In this document: one piece after another, positions 17,191 to 25,538 of the stretch
Layout: every line of letters begins with the position of its first letter
Position numbering within the stretch: position 1 is the stretch's first letter
NCBI RefSeq assembly: GCF_019443405.1
Contig: NZ_CP080376.1
Coordinates: 620,001 to 684,000 of the forward strand
Direction: 5' to 3'
From: Brevundimonas sp. PAMC22021
GTDB taxonomy: Bacteria > Pseudomonadota > Alphaproteobacteria > Caulobacterales > Caulobacteraceae
Length of the DNA: 64,000 bases
Translations under genes and position numbers: made by a program
The notes under the pieces: model-generated
What the model saw: only the letters and a program-made list of their open reading frames with translations
What the model was told of the DNA's origin: nothing
Databases searched by the model: none

Positions 17191-19068
17191 TCAGGCCTTG
17201 TGGAAGAAGGCGTGGATGCGCTCAGCCAGCGCCTGGTTGACGCCGGCCACCTTGACCAGATCGACCACGGAGGCGCGGCCGACGCCCTTGGCCGAGCCGA
17301 AGGCGTGCAGCAGGGCCTTCTTGCGGCCGGGGCCGACGCCTTCGATCTCGTCCAGCGGGTTCTTCTTGATGTCCATCGAACGGCGCTTGGCGTGGGCGCC
17401 GTTGGCGAAGCGGTGGGCCTCGTCGCGCAGGCGCTGCAGGTAGTAGAGCGCCGGCGACTTCAGCGGCAGCATGAAGGGCGGCTTGCCCGGCATGAAGAAC
17501 TTCTCCAGCCCCGCGTCGCGGTCCGGTCCCTTGGCCACGCCGACCACGGAGATGTCGTGAACCCCCAATTCGGCCATGACCTTGAGCACCTCGGCCAGCT
17601 GGCCCGCGCCGCCGTCGATCAGCAGCAGGTCGGGCCGTTCGACCTCCTCGCCCGCCTCCTCGTCCTTGACCAGGCGCGAGAAGCGGCGGCGCATGACTTC
17701 GCGCATCATGCCGTAGTCGTCGCCGGGCGCGAGGTCTTCGCCCCGGATGTTGAACTTGCGGTACTGGTTCTTGCGGAACCCCTCCGGCCCCGCGACCACC
17801 ATCCCGCCTACGGCGTTGGTCCCCTGGATATGGGCGTTGTCGTAGATCTCGATCCGCTCGGGCCGGCCCTCCAGGCCGAAGGCCTCGCACACCTCGTCCA
17901 GGATCTTGCCCTGGGCCGAGCTCTCGGCCAACCGGCGACCCAGCGCCTCGCGGGCGTTGGTCAGGGCGTGATCCACCAGCGACAGCTTGTCGCCGCGCAG
18001 GGGCCGCGCGATCTCGACCTTGCGGTCGCCCTTCATCGAAAAGGCCTCTTCCAGCAGCTCCAGCTCGTGCGGACGGACGCTGGACAGGATCAGGCGCGGG
18101 ATCGGCTTGTCTTCGTAGAACTGGCCCAGGAAGGCGGCGAGGATTTCCGGGTCGGTGTCGGCCCGGTCCACGCGCGGGAAGTAGGCGCGCCCGCCCCAGT
18201 TCTGGCCCGCGCGATAGAAGAACACCTGCACGCAGGCCTGGCCGCCATCGGTGTGCAGGGCGAAGACATCGGCCTCGGCCACGCCCTCGGCGCTGACCGA
18301 GTTCTCCATGGCGATGGCCGACAAGGCGCGGATGCGGTCGCGGATGCGCGCGGCCTGTTCGAAATCCATGTCCTCGGCGGCGGCGGTCATGTCCTGTGAC
18401 AAGCGGCCGATCACCGCGCGCGACTTGCCGCGCAGGAAGCTCTCGGCCTCCGTCACCAGGGCGCTGTAGTCCTCCAGCGAAATCAGGCCGGTGCAGGGCG
18501 CCGAACAGCGCTTGATCTGGTGCAGCATGCAGGGCCGGGTGCGGGTCTCGAACACGCTGTCCGAGCAGGAGCGCAGCAGAAACGCCTTCTGCAGGGTGTT
18601 CAGCGTCCGGTTCACCGCCCAGGTCGAGGCGAAGGGCCCGAAGTAGTCGCCGGGCACGGTGTGCGCGCCGCGATGCTTGCGAACCTGCGGCGCTCGGTGG
18701 TCGCGACGGATCATCAGCTCCGCGAACGACTTGTCGTCGCGTAGCACCACGTTGAAGCGCGGCTTCAGCTTCTTGATGAAGTTGGATTCGAGCAGCAGGG
18801 CTTCCCGCTCTGAGGCGGTGACAACCAGCTCCATCGAGCGTGTCAGCGACACCATGTGGCCGATGCGCTGGGTGTGAAAGCGGCCCTGCGCATACTGCAG
18901 GATGCGCTTCTTCAGCGAGCGCGCCTTGCCGACATAGAGGCAGGCGCCGTCCTCGCCGTACATGCGATAGACGCCCGGCTTGTCCGGCGCGCGATTGGCC
19001 TCGTCGCGGATCAGGGCGGCGGCCTTCAGGTCGCTGCCGGACGGCGCGCTCAGGGTCTCCTCGGTCAT
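17191..19068 (-). CDS. uvrC: Excinuclease ABC subunit C
   Basis: Nuclease of nucleotide excision repair that makes both incisions in damaged DNA with UvrB. In 625 residues the domain order is complete: GIY-YIG nuclease (GVYRMYGEDGACLYVGK, residues 32-48), the Cys-rich region (RTRPCMLHQIKRCSAPCTG), the UVR motif that contacts UvrB (about 225-255), the RNase H-like C-terminal nuclease (ERIEIYDNAHIQGTNAVGGM and LLIDGGAGQL) and helix-hairpin-helix motifs near the end. ATG at 19068 begins MTEETLSAPSG; a frame 18 codons longer has no support. No SOS box is visible upstream. Confidence 0.97.
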   Translation of the reverse strand: MTEETLSAPSGSDLKAAALIRDEANRAPDKPGVYRMYGEDGACLYVGKARSLKKRILQYAQGRFHTQRIGHMVSLTRSMELVVTASEREALLLESNFIKKLKPRFNVVLRDDKSFAELMIRRDHRAPQVRKHRGAHTVPGDYFGPFASTWAVNRTLNTLQKAFLLRSCSDSVFETRTRPCMLHQIKRCSAPCTGLISLEDYSALVTEAESFLRGKSRAVIGRLSQDMTAAAEDMDFEQAARIRDRIRALSAIAMENSVSAEGVAEADVFALHTDGGQACVQVFFYRAGQNWGGRAYFPRVDRADTDPEILAAFLGQFYEDKPIPRLILSSVRPHELELLEEAFSMKGDRKVEIARPLRGDKLSLVDHALTNAREALGRRLAESSAQGKILDEVCEAFGLEGRPERIEIYDNAHIQGTNAVGGMVVAGPEGFRKNQYRKFNIRGEDLAPGDDYGMMREVMRRRFSRLVKDEEAGEEVERPDLLLIDGGAGQLAEVLKVMAELGVHDISVVGVAKGPDRDAGLEKFFMPGKPPFMLPLKSPALYYLQRLRDEAHRFANGAHAKRRSMDIKKNPLDEIEGVGPGRKKALLHAFGSAKGVGRASVVDLVKVAGVNQALAERIHAFFHKA

Positions 19069-19084
19069 CGGGCGGGATATAGGA

Positions 19085-19531
19085 TCAGGAGCGCCGGACC
19101 AGAAGGACGCCGGCGAACACAAGGGCGACCCCGGCGATGCGGCCGAAGTTCAGCGGCTGGCGCGGCACGCCCAAGGCGCCGAAGTGATCCAGAAGCAGGC
19201 TGAGCGCCAGCTGGCCCGCCACCATCAGGGTGATGGTCATGGCGGCGCCCAGCCGGGGCACGCCCCAGGCCGCTGCGACCACGAAGCAAGCGCCGTAGAG
19301 TCCGCCGAACCACGCATAGGCGGGCAGGGCCCTGGTCGCCGTCACGTCCGGCCGCGCGTGCAGGACGGCGGCGGCGACCGCCAGTGCGATCGTGCCTACG
19401 GCGAAAGACACAAAGGCCGCATTCACCGGCGATCCGACCGCCGTCGCCAGCCGCGCATTGGTCGGCGCCTGGAGCGCGGTCGCGCCTCCGGCCAGAATAA
19501 CGACGAGGATCGGCAGAATCGCGGGGTTCAT
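19085..19531 (-). CDS. YdcZ/DUF606-type DMT membrane protein
   Basis: A 148-residue inner-membrane protein with about five helices, of the short DMT-type family once called DUF606. Features are ILVVILAGGATALQAPTNARL at the N-terminus, a central PAYAWFGGLYGACFVVAAA and a C-terminal GRIAGVALVFAGVLLVRRS. Being half the length of EamA transporters, it would act as a dimer. Substrate unknown. It lies 16 bp upstream of uvrC on the same strand. Confidence 0.82.
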   Translation of the reverse strand: MNPAILPILVVILAGGATALQAPTNARLATAVGSPVNAAFVSFAVGTIALAVAAAVLHARPDVTATRALPAYAWFGGLYGACFVVAAAWGVPRLGAAMTITLMVAGQLALSLLLDHFGALGVPRQPLNFGRIAGVALVFAGVLLVRRS

Positions 19532-19619
19532 CGCCCGATCCTAGCAGACGGCGACGGCGCGCGCCGCTTGCGAGCGGACGATCGGCACCTTATGCCGTAG
19601 GCCTTCACAGGAGCACGCC

Positions 19620-19700
19620 ATGCTGGCCCTCGCGATCATTCTCGGTTTCGTCGCCGTTCTCGCCGCCATCAACTATTTCGAGTTCGGTCGGGTTGACTGA
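19620..19700 (+). CDS. 26-residue membrane peptide upstream of the pteridine reductase gene
   Basis: A very short ORF: MLALAIILGFVAVLAA followed by INYFEFGRVD. The ribosome site CAGGAG sits eight bases before the ATG, better than that of the following gene. Residues 1-18 form one transmembrane helix and the tail is polar with a terminal Asp. Its stop overlaps the TTG start of the reductase gene by eight bases, so at minimum it couples translation of the reductase; it may also be a functional micropeptide. Not recognised as a known family. Confidence 0.55.
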   Translation: MLALAIILGFVAVLAAINYFEFGRVD

Positions 19701-20445
19701 GGCCGGGCCGGGCGCGGCGCTGGTCACTGGCGGCGCCAAGCGAATCGGCCGGGCCATCTGCCTTGAGCTGGCGCGCGCCGGCCATGACATCGCGATCCAT
19801 TGCCACGCGTCGGTCGAGGCGGCGGAAGCGCTGGCGGACGACGTCAGAGCTCTCGGTCGGCGCGCGGCGGTGGTGCGCGCGGACCTGTCGGATGAAGCGG
19901 CTGTTCGCGCCCTGATCCCGGAAGCGGTCGCCAAGGCGGGTCCGCTGAGCGTGCTGGTCAACAACGCTTCCGTGTTCGAGGACGACCGCGTCGGCGCCCT
20001 GAGCCGCGCGCTGTGGGATCGGCACATGGAGACCAATGTTCGCGCGCCGATCGTGCTGGCCGAAGCGTTCGCGGAACAGGCGCAGGACGGGGCGTCCGTG
20101 GTCAACCTGCTGGACCAGCGGGTGCTGAAGCCCGATCCGCGCTTCTTTTCCTACAGCCTGTCGCGGAACGCCCTGTGGTGGGCGACGCGCACCCTGGCGC
20201 AGGCGCTGGCGCCGCGCGTGCGGGTGAACGGCGTAGGGCCGGGGCCGACGCTGGCTTCCGTCCACCAGACGTCCGCCGAGTTCGAAGCCGAAGCCGCAGC
20301 CATCCCCCTGGCGCGCCCCGGCAGCCCGGAAGCCGTAGCTCAGGCCGTGCTGTGGCTGACGCAGGCCGAGATGGTGACGGGCCAGATGATCGCCGTCGAT
20401 GGCGGTCAGCACCTGGCCTGGCGCACGCCCGACATCCTGGAGTAG
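19693..20445 (+). CDS. SDR-family pteridine reductase (FolM-like)
   Basis: A 250-residue short-chain dehydrogenase/reductase, probably reducing dihydropterins in folate or monapterin metabolism given the folB gene directly after it. The NADPH-binding GGAKRIGRAICLE, VLVNNASVFEDD and the C-terminal WLTQAEMVTGQMIAVDGGQ are clear. The catalytic Y-x3-K is changed: YSLSR (Tyr154, Arg158), with Arg where Lys is nearly invariant. The start is a TTG inside the preceding micropeptide ORF. It could be a pteridine reductase PTR1-like enzyme or a divergent SDR. Confidence 0.85.
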   Translation: MTEAGPGAALVTGGAKRIGRAICLELARAGHDIAIHCHASVEAAEALADDVRALGRRAAVVRADLSDEAAVRALIPEAVAKAGPLSVLVNNASVFEDDRVGALSRALWDRHMETNVRAPIVLAEAFAEQAQDGASVVNLLDQRVLKPDPRFFSYSLSRNALWWATRTLAQALAPRVRVNGVGPGPTLASVHQTSAEFEAEAAAIPLARPGSPEAVAQAVLWLTQAEMVTGQMIAVDGGQHLAWRTPDILE

Positions 20446-20450
20446 CCGTC

Positions 20451-20828
20451 ATGTCCCCTCAGACCAGCGACGGCTTTCGGCGCGAAGCTCTGCGCGTCTT
20501 CGTGCGCGACCTGCGGATCGAGGCGGGCATCGGCGTCTATGATCACGAGCATGGCAGATTGCAGACGCTGGTGATCGAGGTCACTCTGGAACTGCAGCCG
20601 CAGTCGATCACGCGCCTGTCCGACACCATCAACTACGAAACCGTGGCGCAGGCCGCCCGCGCCATCGCCGCCGATGGGCATGTCGGCCTGGTGGAGACCT
20701 TTGCCGACCGGCTGGCGAGCGCGTGCCTGGAAGACGAGCGGGTGCGGCGCGCGACGGTGCGGATCGACAAGCCGGGGGCTCTGGGCGGCCACGCCTCGCC
20801 GGGCTGCGAGGTGGTGCTGTCCCGCTGA
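20451..20828 (+). CDS. folB: Dihydroneopterin aldolase
   Basis: Folate biosynthesis: cleaves 7,8-dihydroneopterin to 6-hydroxymethyl-dihydropterin and glycolaldehyde; forms an octameric ring. In 125 residues one sees RVFVRDLRIEAGIGVYDHEH at the start, the Glu of SHGLVETFA-like GLVETFADRLA, and the catalytic Lys in VRIDKPGAL. The start is five bases after the reductase stop, so the two are an operon. Confidence 0.92.
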   Translation: MSPQTSDGFRREALRVFVRDLRIEAGIGVYDHEHGRLQTLVIEVTLELQPQSITRLSDTINYETVAQAARAIAADGHVGLVETFADRLASACLEDERVRRATVRIDKPGALGGHASPGCEVVLSR

Positions 20829-20918
20829 GACGGTTGCGCGCCGCCGCCGGCGCCGCCATTGTCCCCCGAACCCTCCGCCGCCCGTGAGCGGCGCCAGCAA
20901 AGAAGCACCTTCCTTCGA

Positions 20919-21425
20919 ATGGCCGAGCCCGGCGACAATCACGATCACGACGCCGAGATCGGCTTCGCCTCGGCCGCCTCGCTGCGTGGACAGCAGCGCG
21001 AGGACGCGCGGACGCAGGCTCCAGGGCTCGTCCCGACGGCAGGTCGCCACCCGAGGCCGAGCGTGCGTGATCTCGGCGTGCGGGCGACGACCGCCGCGGG
21101 CGTGTCGCCGGAACTGTACGCCGTCTACATCCTGATCCTGCTGGCCGTGCCGACGATCGGCGTCTCGGCGGTCATCGGGCTGCTGGCGGTGAGGAACCGG
21201 TCCATGCCGGATAATGCGCTGGAGGCCGGCCACTTCGTCTTTCAGCGGCGCACCCTGTGGATCGCGGCGGCGGCGGCCGCGTTGGGCGTGGTCCTGATCA
21301 TCGTCAATGTGGGCGTGATCGTGCTGTTTCTGGCGGCCGTGTGGGTGCTGGTGCGGGGAGCCTTTGGCGTGTTCAAGCTGAAGGCCGGGCAGCCGATCAA
21401 TCGACCCGGAACCTGGCTGATCTGA
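20919..21425 (+). CDS. Two-helix membrane protein of unknown function
   Basis: A 168-residue protein with a polar, His/Asp-rich N-terminus (MAEPGDNHDHDAEIGF) and a cytoplasmic linker of about 65 residues, then helices at about residues 74-95 (YAVYILILLAVPTIGVSAVI) and 115-145 (TLWIAAAAAALGVVLIIVNV). The second half is similar in layout to DUF4870-type small membrane proteins, like the gene that follows after 13 bp. ATG at 20919 is the likeliest start; an in-frame TTG upstream at 20859 would give 188 residues. No function can be assigned. Confidence 0.7.
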   Translation: MAEPGDNHDHDAEIGFASAASLRGQQREDARTQAPGLVPTAGRHPRPSVRDLGVRATTAAGVSPELYAVYILILLAVPTIGVSAVIGLLAVRNRSMPDNALEAGHFVFQRRTLWIAAAAAALGVVLIIVNVGVIVLFLAAVWVLVRGAFGVFKLKAGQPINRPGTWLI

Positions 21426-21438
21426 GGGAAACGAGACC

Positions 21439-21831
21439 ATGAGCGATAGAGACCTGCACCACAACGCGACTGGCCCCGGACCTTCGCAGGGCAAGTTGGC
21501 GGCGATGGCCGCCTGGGTGCTGTTCATCCTGTCGATCCCCAGCGCCAACGTGCTGGTGCTGGTGGGGCTGGTCGTTTCCTATGTTGCGCGGGGCTCGTCG
21601 AGCGGCGTCGCACGCCAGCACATCGAAGCGCAGATCCGCCTGTTCTGGTCGGTGTTCTGGTGGACCATCGTGGCCTGGATCGGAATGGCCATCAGCGGCC
21701 TGGCGTCGCTGATCCTGATCGGCATTCCGTTCTTCTTCCTGTTCCTGCTGATGTGGTTCCTGCTCAGCATCTGGTTCACGGTGAAGAGCGTGCTGGGCCT
21801 GCTGGCGCTGCTGGGCGATCGGCCGATCTGA
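21439..21831 (+). CDS. DUF4870-like membrane protein
   Basis: A 130-residue protein with three predicted helices: about residues 22-48 (AAWVLFILSIPSANVLVLVG), 70-95 (WSVFWWTIVAWIGMAISGLA) and 97-125. The conserved block VARQHIEAQIRLFWSVF between helices one and two is like DUF4870 proteins, where helix 1, H-x-n-Q-x3-F and helix 2 recur. It is preceded by a good ribosome site (GAGGGAAACGAG) and forms an operon with the gene before it. Function unknown. Confidence 0.78.
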   Translation: MSDRDLHHNATGPGPSQGKLAAMAAWVLFILSIPSANVLVLVGLVVSYVARGSSSGVARQHIEAQIRLFWSVFWWTIVAWIGMAISGLASLILIGIPFFFLFLLMWFLLSIWFTVKSVLGLLALLGDRPI

Positions 21832-21882
21832 GCGGAACACGGCCGGGCGCCGACGGTTGATCCTGCCGAAGGAGACCAGCCA

Positions 21883-22167
21883 ATGAGCGCGTTCAAAGAC
21901 AATGCCGCCGAACAGCGGTTCGAGCAGGGGTTCGACGCCGGCGGCGAGGAGAAGCCCGTGTGGGCCGACTATGCGTCGCAAGGCGAGCGGCGCGTGATCC
22001 TGCATGTCGAGGCCGATCCGGCGCTGCGCGGATCAGGCGCTGCCGGGCGCTTCATGCAGAGCCTCGCCGAGCATGCGCGGGGGGAGGGGCTGAAGCTCCA
22101 GCCCCGCTGCGGATACGCGGTCGCCTGGCACAAGCGCCACCCGGACTACAACGACGTGCTCGGCTGA
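21883..22167 (+). CDS. Small GNAT-like acetyltransferase (YjdJ/Gtn-type)
   Basis: A 94-residue single-domain protein of the short GCN5-related family (COG2388-like). The acetyl-CoA-binding region is EADPALRGSGAAGRFMQSLA, followed by LKLQPRCGYAVAWHKRHPDY, the usual family ending. AAGGAGACCAGCC precedes the ATG. Substrate unknown. Confidence 0.83.
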   Translation: MSAFKDNAAEQRFEQGFDAGGEEKPVWADYASQGERRVILHVEADPALRGSGAAGRFMQSLAEHARGEGLKLQPRCGYAVAWHKRHPDYNDVLG

Positions 22168-22173
22168 TACGCC

Positions 22174-23082
22174 TCAGACGCCCAGAATCCAGCCTTCCTC
22201 GCCCTCGACCTGGGCGACCAGCTCGGGCGAGGCGTCCTTCGGAGGGGCGAAGGCCTTGGCCAGCTCGCCCCGGTCGTCCATCTGGGCGAGGGTTTCGGCG
22301 GCGACGCGGACCTGGGCCTGGTCCTTGATCTCGCCCGGATTGGGCTTGGCGTTGAAGATCGACGGCCAGACCTCGACCGCCAGCACCGACAGCGGCTCGA
22401 CATCGGCGGGCGTCAGCTCGCGCCAGCCTGTCCCGAACGGCCACACGGCGCCGGCGGGACCAAGGCTCTCCAGCAGGCGACGCACGGCCGGCACGCCCAC
22501 CAGGGTCTGGCCGCCGACCGCACCCGCGCCGTGCATCTGCCACACGCTCTTGGGCTGAAGCTTGCCCTTGCGCGCCGCGTTCTCGGTCGCGCGGAACTCG
22601 GGAATGTCGCCAGCGCCTTGCGGCGGCTTGGTGGTGGTCAGCCAACGCTGCGCCTGCTTGGCCGGCGCGCCCCACAGCGGCCAGGCCTCGTCGGTCATCA
22701 GCCGGTTCATCTTGGCCGCGACCTGATAGCGGTTGTTGGTGTTGTCCGCCTTGTCGACGACATTGGCGGCGATGAACTTCCACATCGCCTGCCAGGGCGC
22801 CTGTTCGCCGTCCAGCTTCAGCCGCGCGGCCGTACCGGCCGGATAACCCAGGTTGAAGTCGAATCCGACCAGGACCTGGTCGCCGCGCTTCCTGTGGTCG
22901 GCCAGGATCGAAGACAGCAGCTTTTCGCCCTCGGCGCGCGTGGCGACGTTATGCGTCTCCGAATACAGACGGAAGCGCACGTCGCGCTTGGCCACGCCGA
23001 TCCACAGCGAGTTCTCGCCGGTCTTCTTGGTCTCGGCGGCGGTCCAGTCGGCGACGACATAGGCGTCGAAAAGGCGGGCCAT
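22174..23082 (-). CDS. Conserved protein of unknown function (302 aa)
   Basis: A 302-residue soluble protein beginning MARLFDAYVVADWTAAETKK. The recurring acidic motifs VADWTAAE, VLVGFDFNLGYPAG and VLAVEVWPSIF look like an RNase H-fold-like core with three acidic strands; I recall related proteins in alphaproteobacteria carrying misleading names such as CbiG or molybdopterin-guanine dinucleotide synthesis, which I do not adopt. AAAGGAGGCCGCC precedes the start. It lies convergent with the GNAT gene, seven bases apart, in no obvious operon. Confidence 0.78.
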   Translation of the reverse strand: MARLFDAYVVADWTAAETKKTGENSLWIGVAKRDVRFRLYSETHNVATRAEGEKLLSSILADHRKRGDQVLVGFDFNLGYPAGTAARLKLDGEQAPWQAMWKFIAANVVDKADNTNNRYQVAAKMNRLMTDEAWPLWGAPAKQAQRWLTTTKPPQGAGDIPEFRATENAARKGKLQPKSVWQMHGAGAVGGQTLVGVPAVRRLLESLGPAGAVWPFGTGWRELTPADVEPLSVLAVEVWPSIFNAKPNPGEIKDQAQVRVAAETLAQMDDRGELAKAFAPPKDASPELVAQVEGEEGWILGV

Positions 23083-23165
23083 GGCGGCCTCCTTTGGCAA
23101 GGCGGTGGTCGGTTGCAGGAGAGGTGGGGCTTGTAGCGTCCCGCGTCGAGGTGCGGAAGAGGCCC

Positions 23166-23681
23166 TCAGTCCTTCAGCAGGGCCTCGACATGCGAAAGCC
23201 AGCGCCGGCCCAGCCGCATCGCCTCGGCAGGCGAGCCGGTGGGTGCGGGCGCAGCGGCGTCCCACAGGGCCAGCTCGAACTCGGGATGGCGCGCGTCGTC
23301 GAACATCAGGCGCAGCACGATCTGCTCTGCGTCGGGGACCATGACATCCAGTGACTTGCGCGCCTCGTCGCGGCGAACGCGGGCCACCACATGGCCGTCG
23401 ACGATGATCTCGCCGCCCTCGACCTCGTTGAAGTCGTAGGCGAGACCGTGAGCGCCCAGGCCCCACAGCACGACCAGTTGACCGCCGCTGAAGTTGAGGG
23501 CGCAGGCCTTGCCCTCGCCGACCGAGACGGCTTCCGCTTCGGGAACGCCGCCCAGCGCCTTGGACAAGGCGCGGCGGATGCGGCGGTCCGGCTCCATCCA
23601 CCAGGACAGGCCCAGCGCCCCGGTGGTCAGAAGCGCCGCGACCAGCCCGACCAGCAGGACCACCCGAAACGCCTCGCCCAC
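23166..23681 (-). CDS. Membrane-anchored hypothetical protein (171 aa)
   Basis: Not recognised. A GTG start gives an N-terminal membrane helix (VVLLVGLVAALLTTGALGLS) and a soluble domain of about 140 residues with alternating strands (GGQLVVLWGLGAHGLAYDFN, GEIIVDGHVVARVRRDEAR), ending in an amphipathic helix. The domain is probably periplasmic. It starts three bases after the exonuclease III stop and is presumably cotranscribed with it. Confidence 0.75.
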   Translation of the reverse strand: MGEAFRVVLLVGLVAALLTTGALGLSWWMEPDRRIRRALSKALGGVPEAEAVSVGEGKACALNFSGGQLVVLWGLGAHGLAYDFNEVEGGEIIVDGHVVARVRRDEARKSLDVMVPDAEQIVLRLMFDDARHPEFELALWDAAAPAPTGSPAEAMRLGRRWLSHVEALLKD

Positions 23682-23684
23682 GGA

Positions 23685-24470
23685 TCAGGCCTCCAGGTCC
23701 AGATCGACAACGACCGGCACGTGATCGCTGGGCTTTTCCATGTCCCGTGCGTCGCGATGCGTCTCGATCGCACGGAAGCGGTCGGCCGCCTGGGGCGACA
23801 GCAGGGCGAAGTCGATGCGGATGCCGAGATCGCGCGGCCAGGCGCCGGCCTGATAGTCCCAGAAGGTGAAGGAGCCCGGCGGCTGCTTGCCCAGCACGCT
23901 GGCGTCGGCCAGACCGATGGCCTTGAGCGCGCGAAACGCGCGACGGCTTTCCGGCTGAAACAGGGCGTCGCCGGTCCAGGCTTCCGGGTTTCGCACGTCG
24001 TGCCGCTCGGGGATGACGTTGTAGTCGCCGCACAGCGCCAGCGGCTCCTCAAAGGCGAGCAGGCTGCGCGCATGGGCGTTCAGCCGCTCGAACCACCGCA
24101 GCTTGTAGGGGAACTTGTCGGTGCCGATCGGATTGCCGTTCGGCAGATAGATGGAGGCGACGCGCACGGGACGGGGCCCCTCGACCACCGCCTCGATGTA
24201 GCGGGCCTGCTCGTCCGCCTCGTCGCCAGGCAGGCCGCGCCGGATGTCCGACAGCGGGTGCTTCGACAGCAGCGCAACGCCGTTGTAGCTCTTCTGGCCG
24301 TGGGTCTCGACATTGTAGCCCAGGCTCTCGAAGGCCTCGCGCGGGAACTTCTCGTCCACGCACTTGATCTCCTGAAAGCAGGCGACGTCGGGCTGGGCGG
24401 CCTCCATCCACGCAAGGATGGTGGGCAGGCGGGCGTTGACCGAGTTGACGTTCCAGGTGGCGATGCGCAT
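23685..24470 (-). CDS. xthA: Exodeoxyribonuclease III / AP endonuclease
   Basis: DNA repair nuclease acting at abasic sites and as a 3'-5' exonuclease. All EEP-fold motifs are present in 261 residues: MRIATWNVNSVNARL, CFQEIKCVD, GVALLSKHPL, YLPNGNPIG, ALCGDYNVIPE, RIDFALLSP and the terminal PSDHVPVVVDL. ATG at 24470 starts the family's conserved first strand directly, so the 12-codon upstream extension is rejected. Confidence 0.96.
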   Translation of the reverse strand: MRIATWNVNSVNARLPTILAWMEAAQPDVACFQEIKCVDEKFPREAFESLGYNVETHGQKSYNGVALLSKHPLSDIRRGLPGDEADEQARYIEAVVEGPRPVRVASIYLPNGNPIGTDKFPYKLRWFERLNAHARSLLAFEEPLALCGDYNVIPERHDVRNPEAWTGDALFQPESRRAFRALKAIGLADASVLGKQPPGSFTFWDYQAGAWPRDLGIRIDFALLSPQAADRFRAIETHRDARDMEKPSDHVPVVVDLDLEA

Positions 24471-24497
24471 GGCGCAGCAGGCTAGGCTGCGTCGCCC

Positions 24498-24535
24498 CAA
24501 AAACAAAGACGCCGCCCGCGAACGGACGGCGTCTT
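24498..24535 (-). terminator. Rho-independent terminator of the triple-repeat protein gene
   Basis: AAGACGCCG pairs with CGGCGTCTT, with two more pairs beyond one mismatch, loop GCGAAC, and a T-rich run (GTTTTT) on the minus strand. It lies 23 bp past the stop of the minus-strand gene ending at 24558. Confidence 0.8.
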
Positions 24536-24557
24536 CATCAGCAGCCCCGTAAGACGA

Positions 24558-25538
24558 TTAGTTTTCGGTCGTGGCCGGAGCGGCTGCGGCGGCCGTGGTC
24601 AGGGTGCAACCGCCGCCGATGTGGGCGGCCTCGGCGCAGGTATAGACGTCCCCAACCACGCCTTCGCTGACGCGCACCACATAGCCGGTGTCCGCCGCCG
24701 CGCACTTGGCCTCCATGAAGGTCCCGCGCGCGTTCTGACCCATCAGGCGGATCTGCTGCACGTCGCAGGCTTCACCGGGCGTGCCGGCCAGCAGCTTCTT
24801 CACGTCCGCGTTCTGCTCGTCGGCCGTGGTGAAGTTGCAGGTCTGACCGCTGGCGCCCAGTTGCAGGCAGGGCGTCACGTCCCAGCCGTTGTCGGCGGTC
24901 TGTTCGATCCAGGCGCCGTCGGAACCCACACAGCCGATCTCATAGATGGGCTTGCCGGCGGAAGACTGGCCGCGCAGCACGCCCTGATCGACCTGACAGG
25001 AGACGCCGGCTTCCTTGGCGTAGCCGAAAATCACGGCTTGCGCATTCTGGTTGGCCGGCAGGGTGCAGACGGTGCCGACGTCGGCGGCCGGGTCCTTGGC
25101 GCGGACGGCCTCGGCCGACGCGGCCAGCAGCACGCAGTCCGACGCCTGCGGCGGCGTGGACGTAACGACGATGAAACCAGGACCCGCAGCGCAGATGGCT
25201 TCGTACACATTGGTCTTGTCGGCGGTTTGCCCGCGCAGCGTCGCCTCCGTGACCTGGCAGGACGATCCGGCGGCCGTCAGCGCGGCCTGAGCGCCCGCCC
25301 TGGCCTCTTCCGGCGTCTGGGTGGGCGCGGCGGCGGGCGCGGCGCGGCGATCGCGGCGGTTTCCGCGCTCCTGGCGCTCCGTGTCCTGCTGACGGCCGAG
25401 ATTGTTGCGCTGGATCTGCGACTGGGTATCTTGCGCGGCGGCGGGGACGGCGGCGCCGAACAGGGCCGGCGCGGCCACGAGAATGGCGGCCAGAGCGCCC
25501 TTCAGGGCGTCGCTCAGAGCCGGAAACGTGCTGGGCAT
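24558..25538 (-). CDS. Secreted cysteine-rich protein with three internal repeats
   Basis: A 326-residue exported protein. ATG at 25538 follows AGGAGGCATC; the signal peptide spans about residues 1-34 and ends near VPAAAQDT. A Gln/Arg-rich linker follows. Then come three repeats of about 75-80 residues, each opening with a Cys and a [L]-[R/M]-G-Q segment: CQVTEATLRGQTADK, CQVDQGVLRGQSSAGK and CDVQQIRLMGQNARG. Each repeat has further cysteines (EAICAAGPGF, EIGCVGSDGA, EAKCAAADTG), and other cysteines lie in the linkers (VGTVCTLPANQ), suggesting disulfides. No family is recognised; it has its own terminator. Confidence 0.8.
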   Translation of the reverse strand: MPSTFPALSDALKGALAAILVAAPALFGAAVPAAAQDTQSQIQRNNLGRQQDTERQERGNRRDRRAAPAAAPTQTPEEARAGAQAALTAAGSSCQVTEATLRGQTADKTNVYEAICAAGPGFIVVTSTPPQASDCVLLAASAEAVRAKDPAADVGTVCTLPANQNAQAVIFGYAKEAGVSCQVDQGVLRGQSSAGKPIYEIGCVGSDGAWIEQTADNGWDVTPCLQLGASGQTCNFTTADEQNADVKKLLAGTPGEACDVQQIRLMGQNARGTFMEAKCAAADTGYVVRVSEGVVGDVYTCAEAAHIGGGCTLTTAAAAAPATTEN

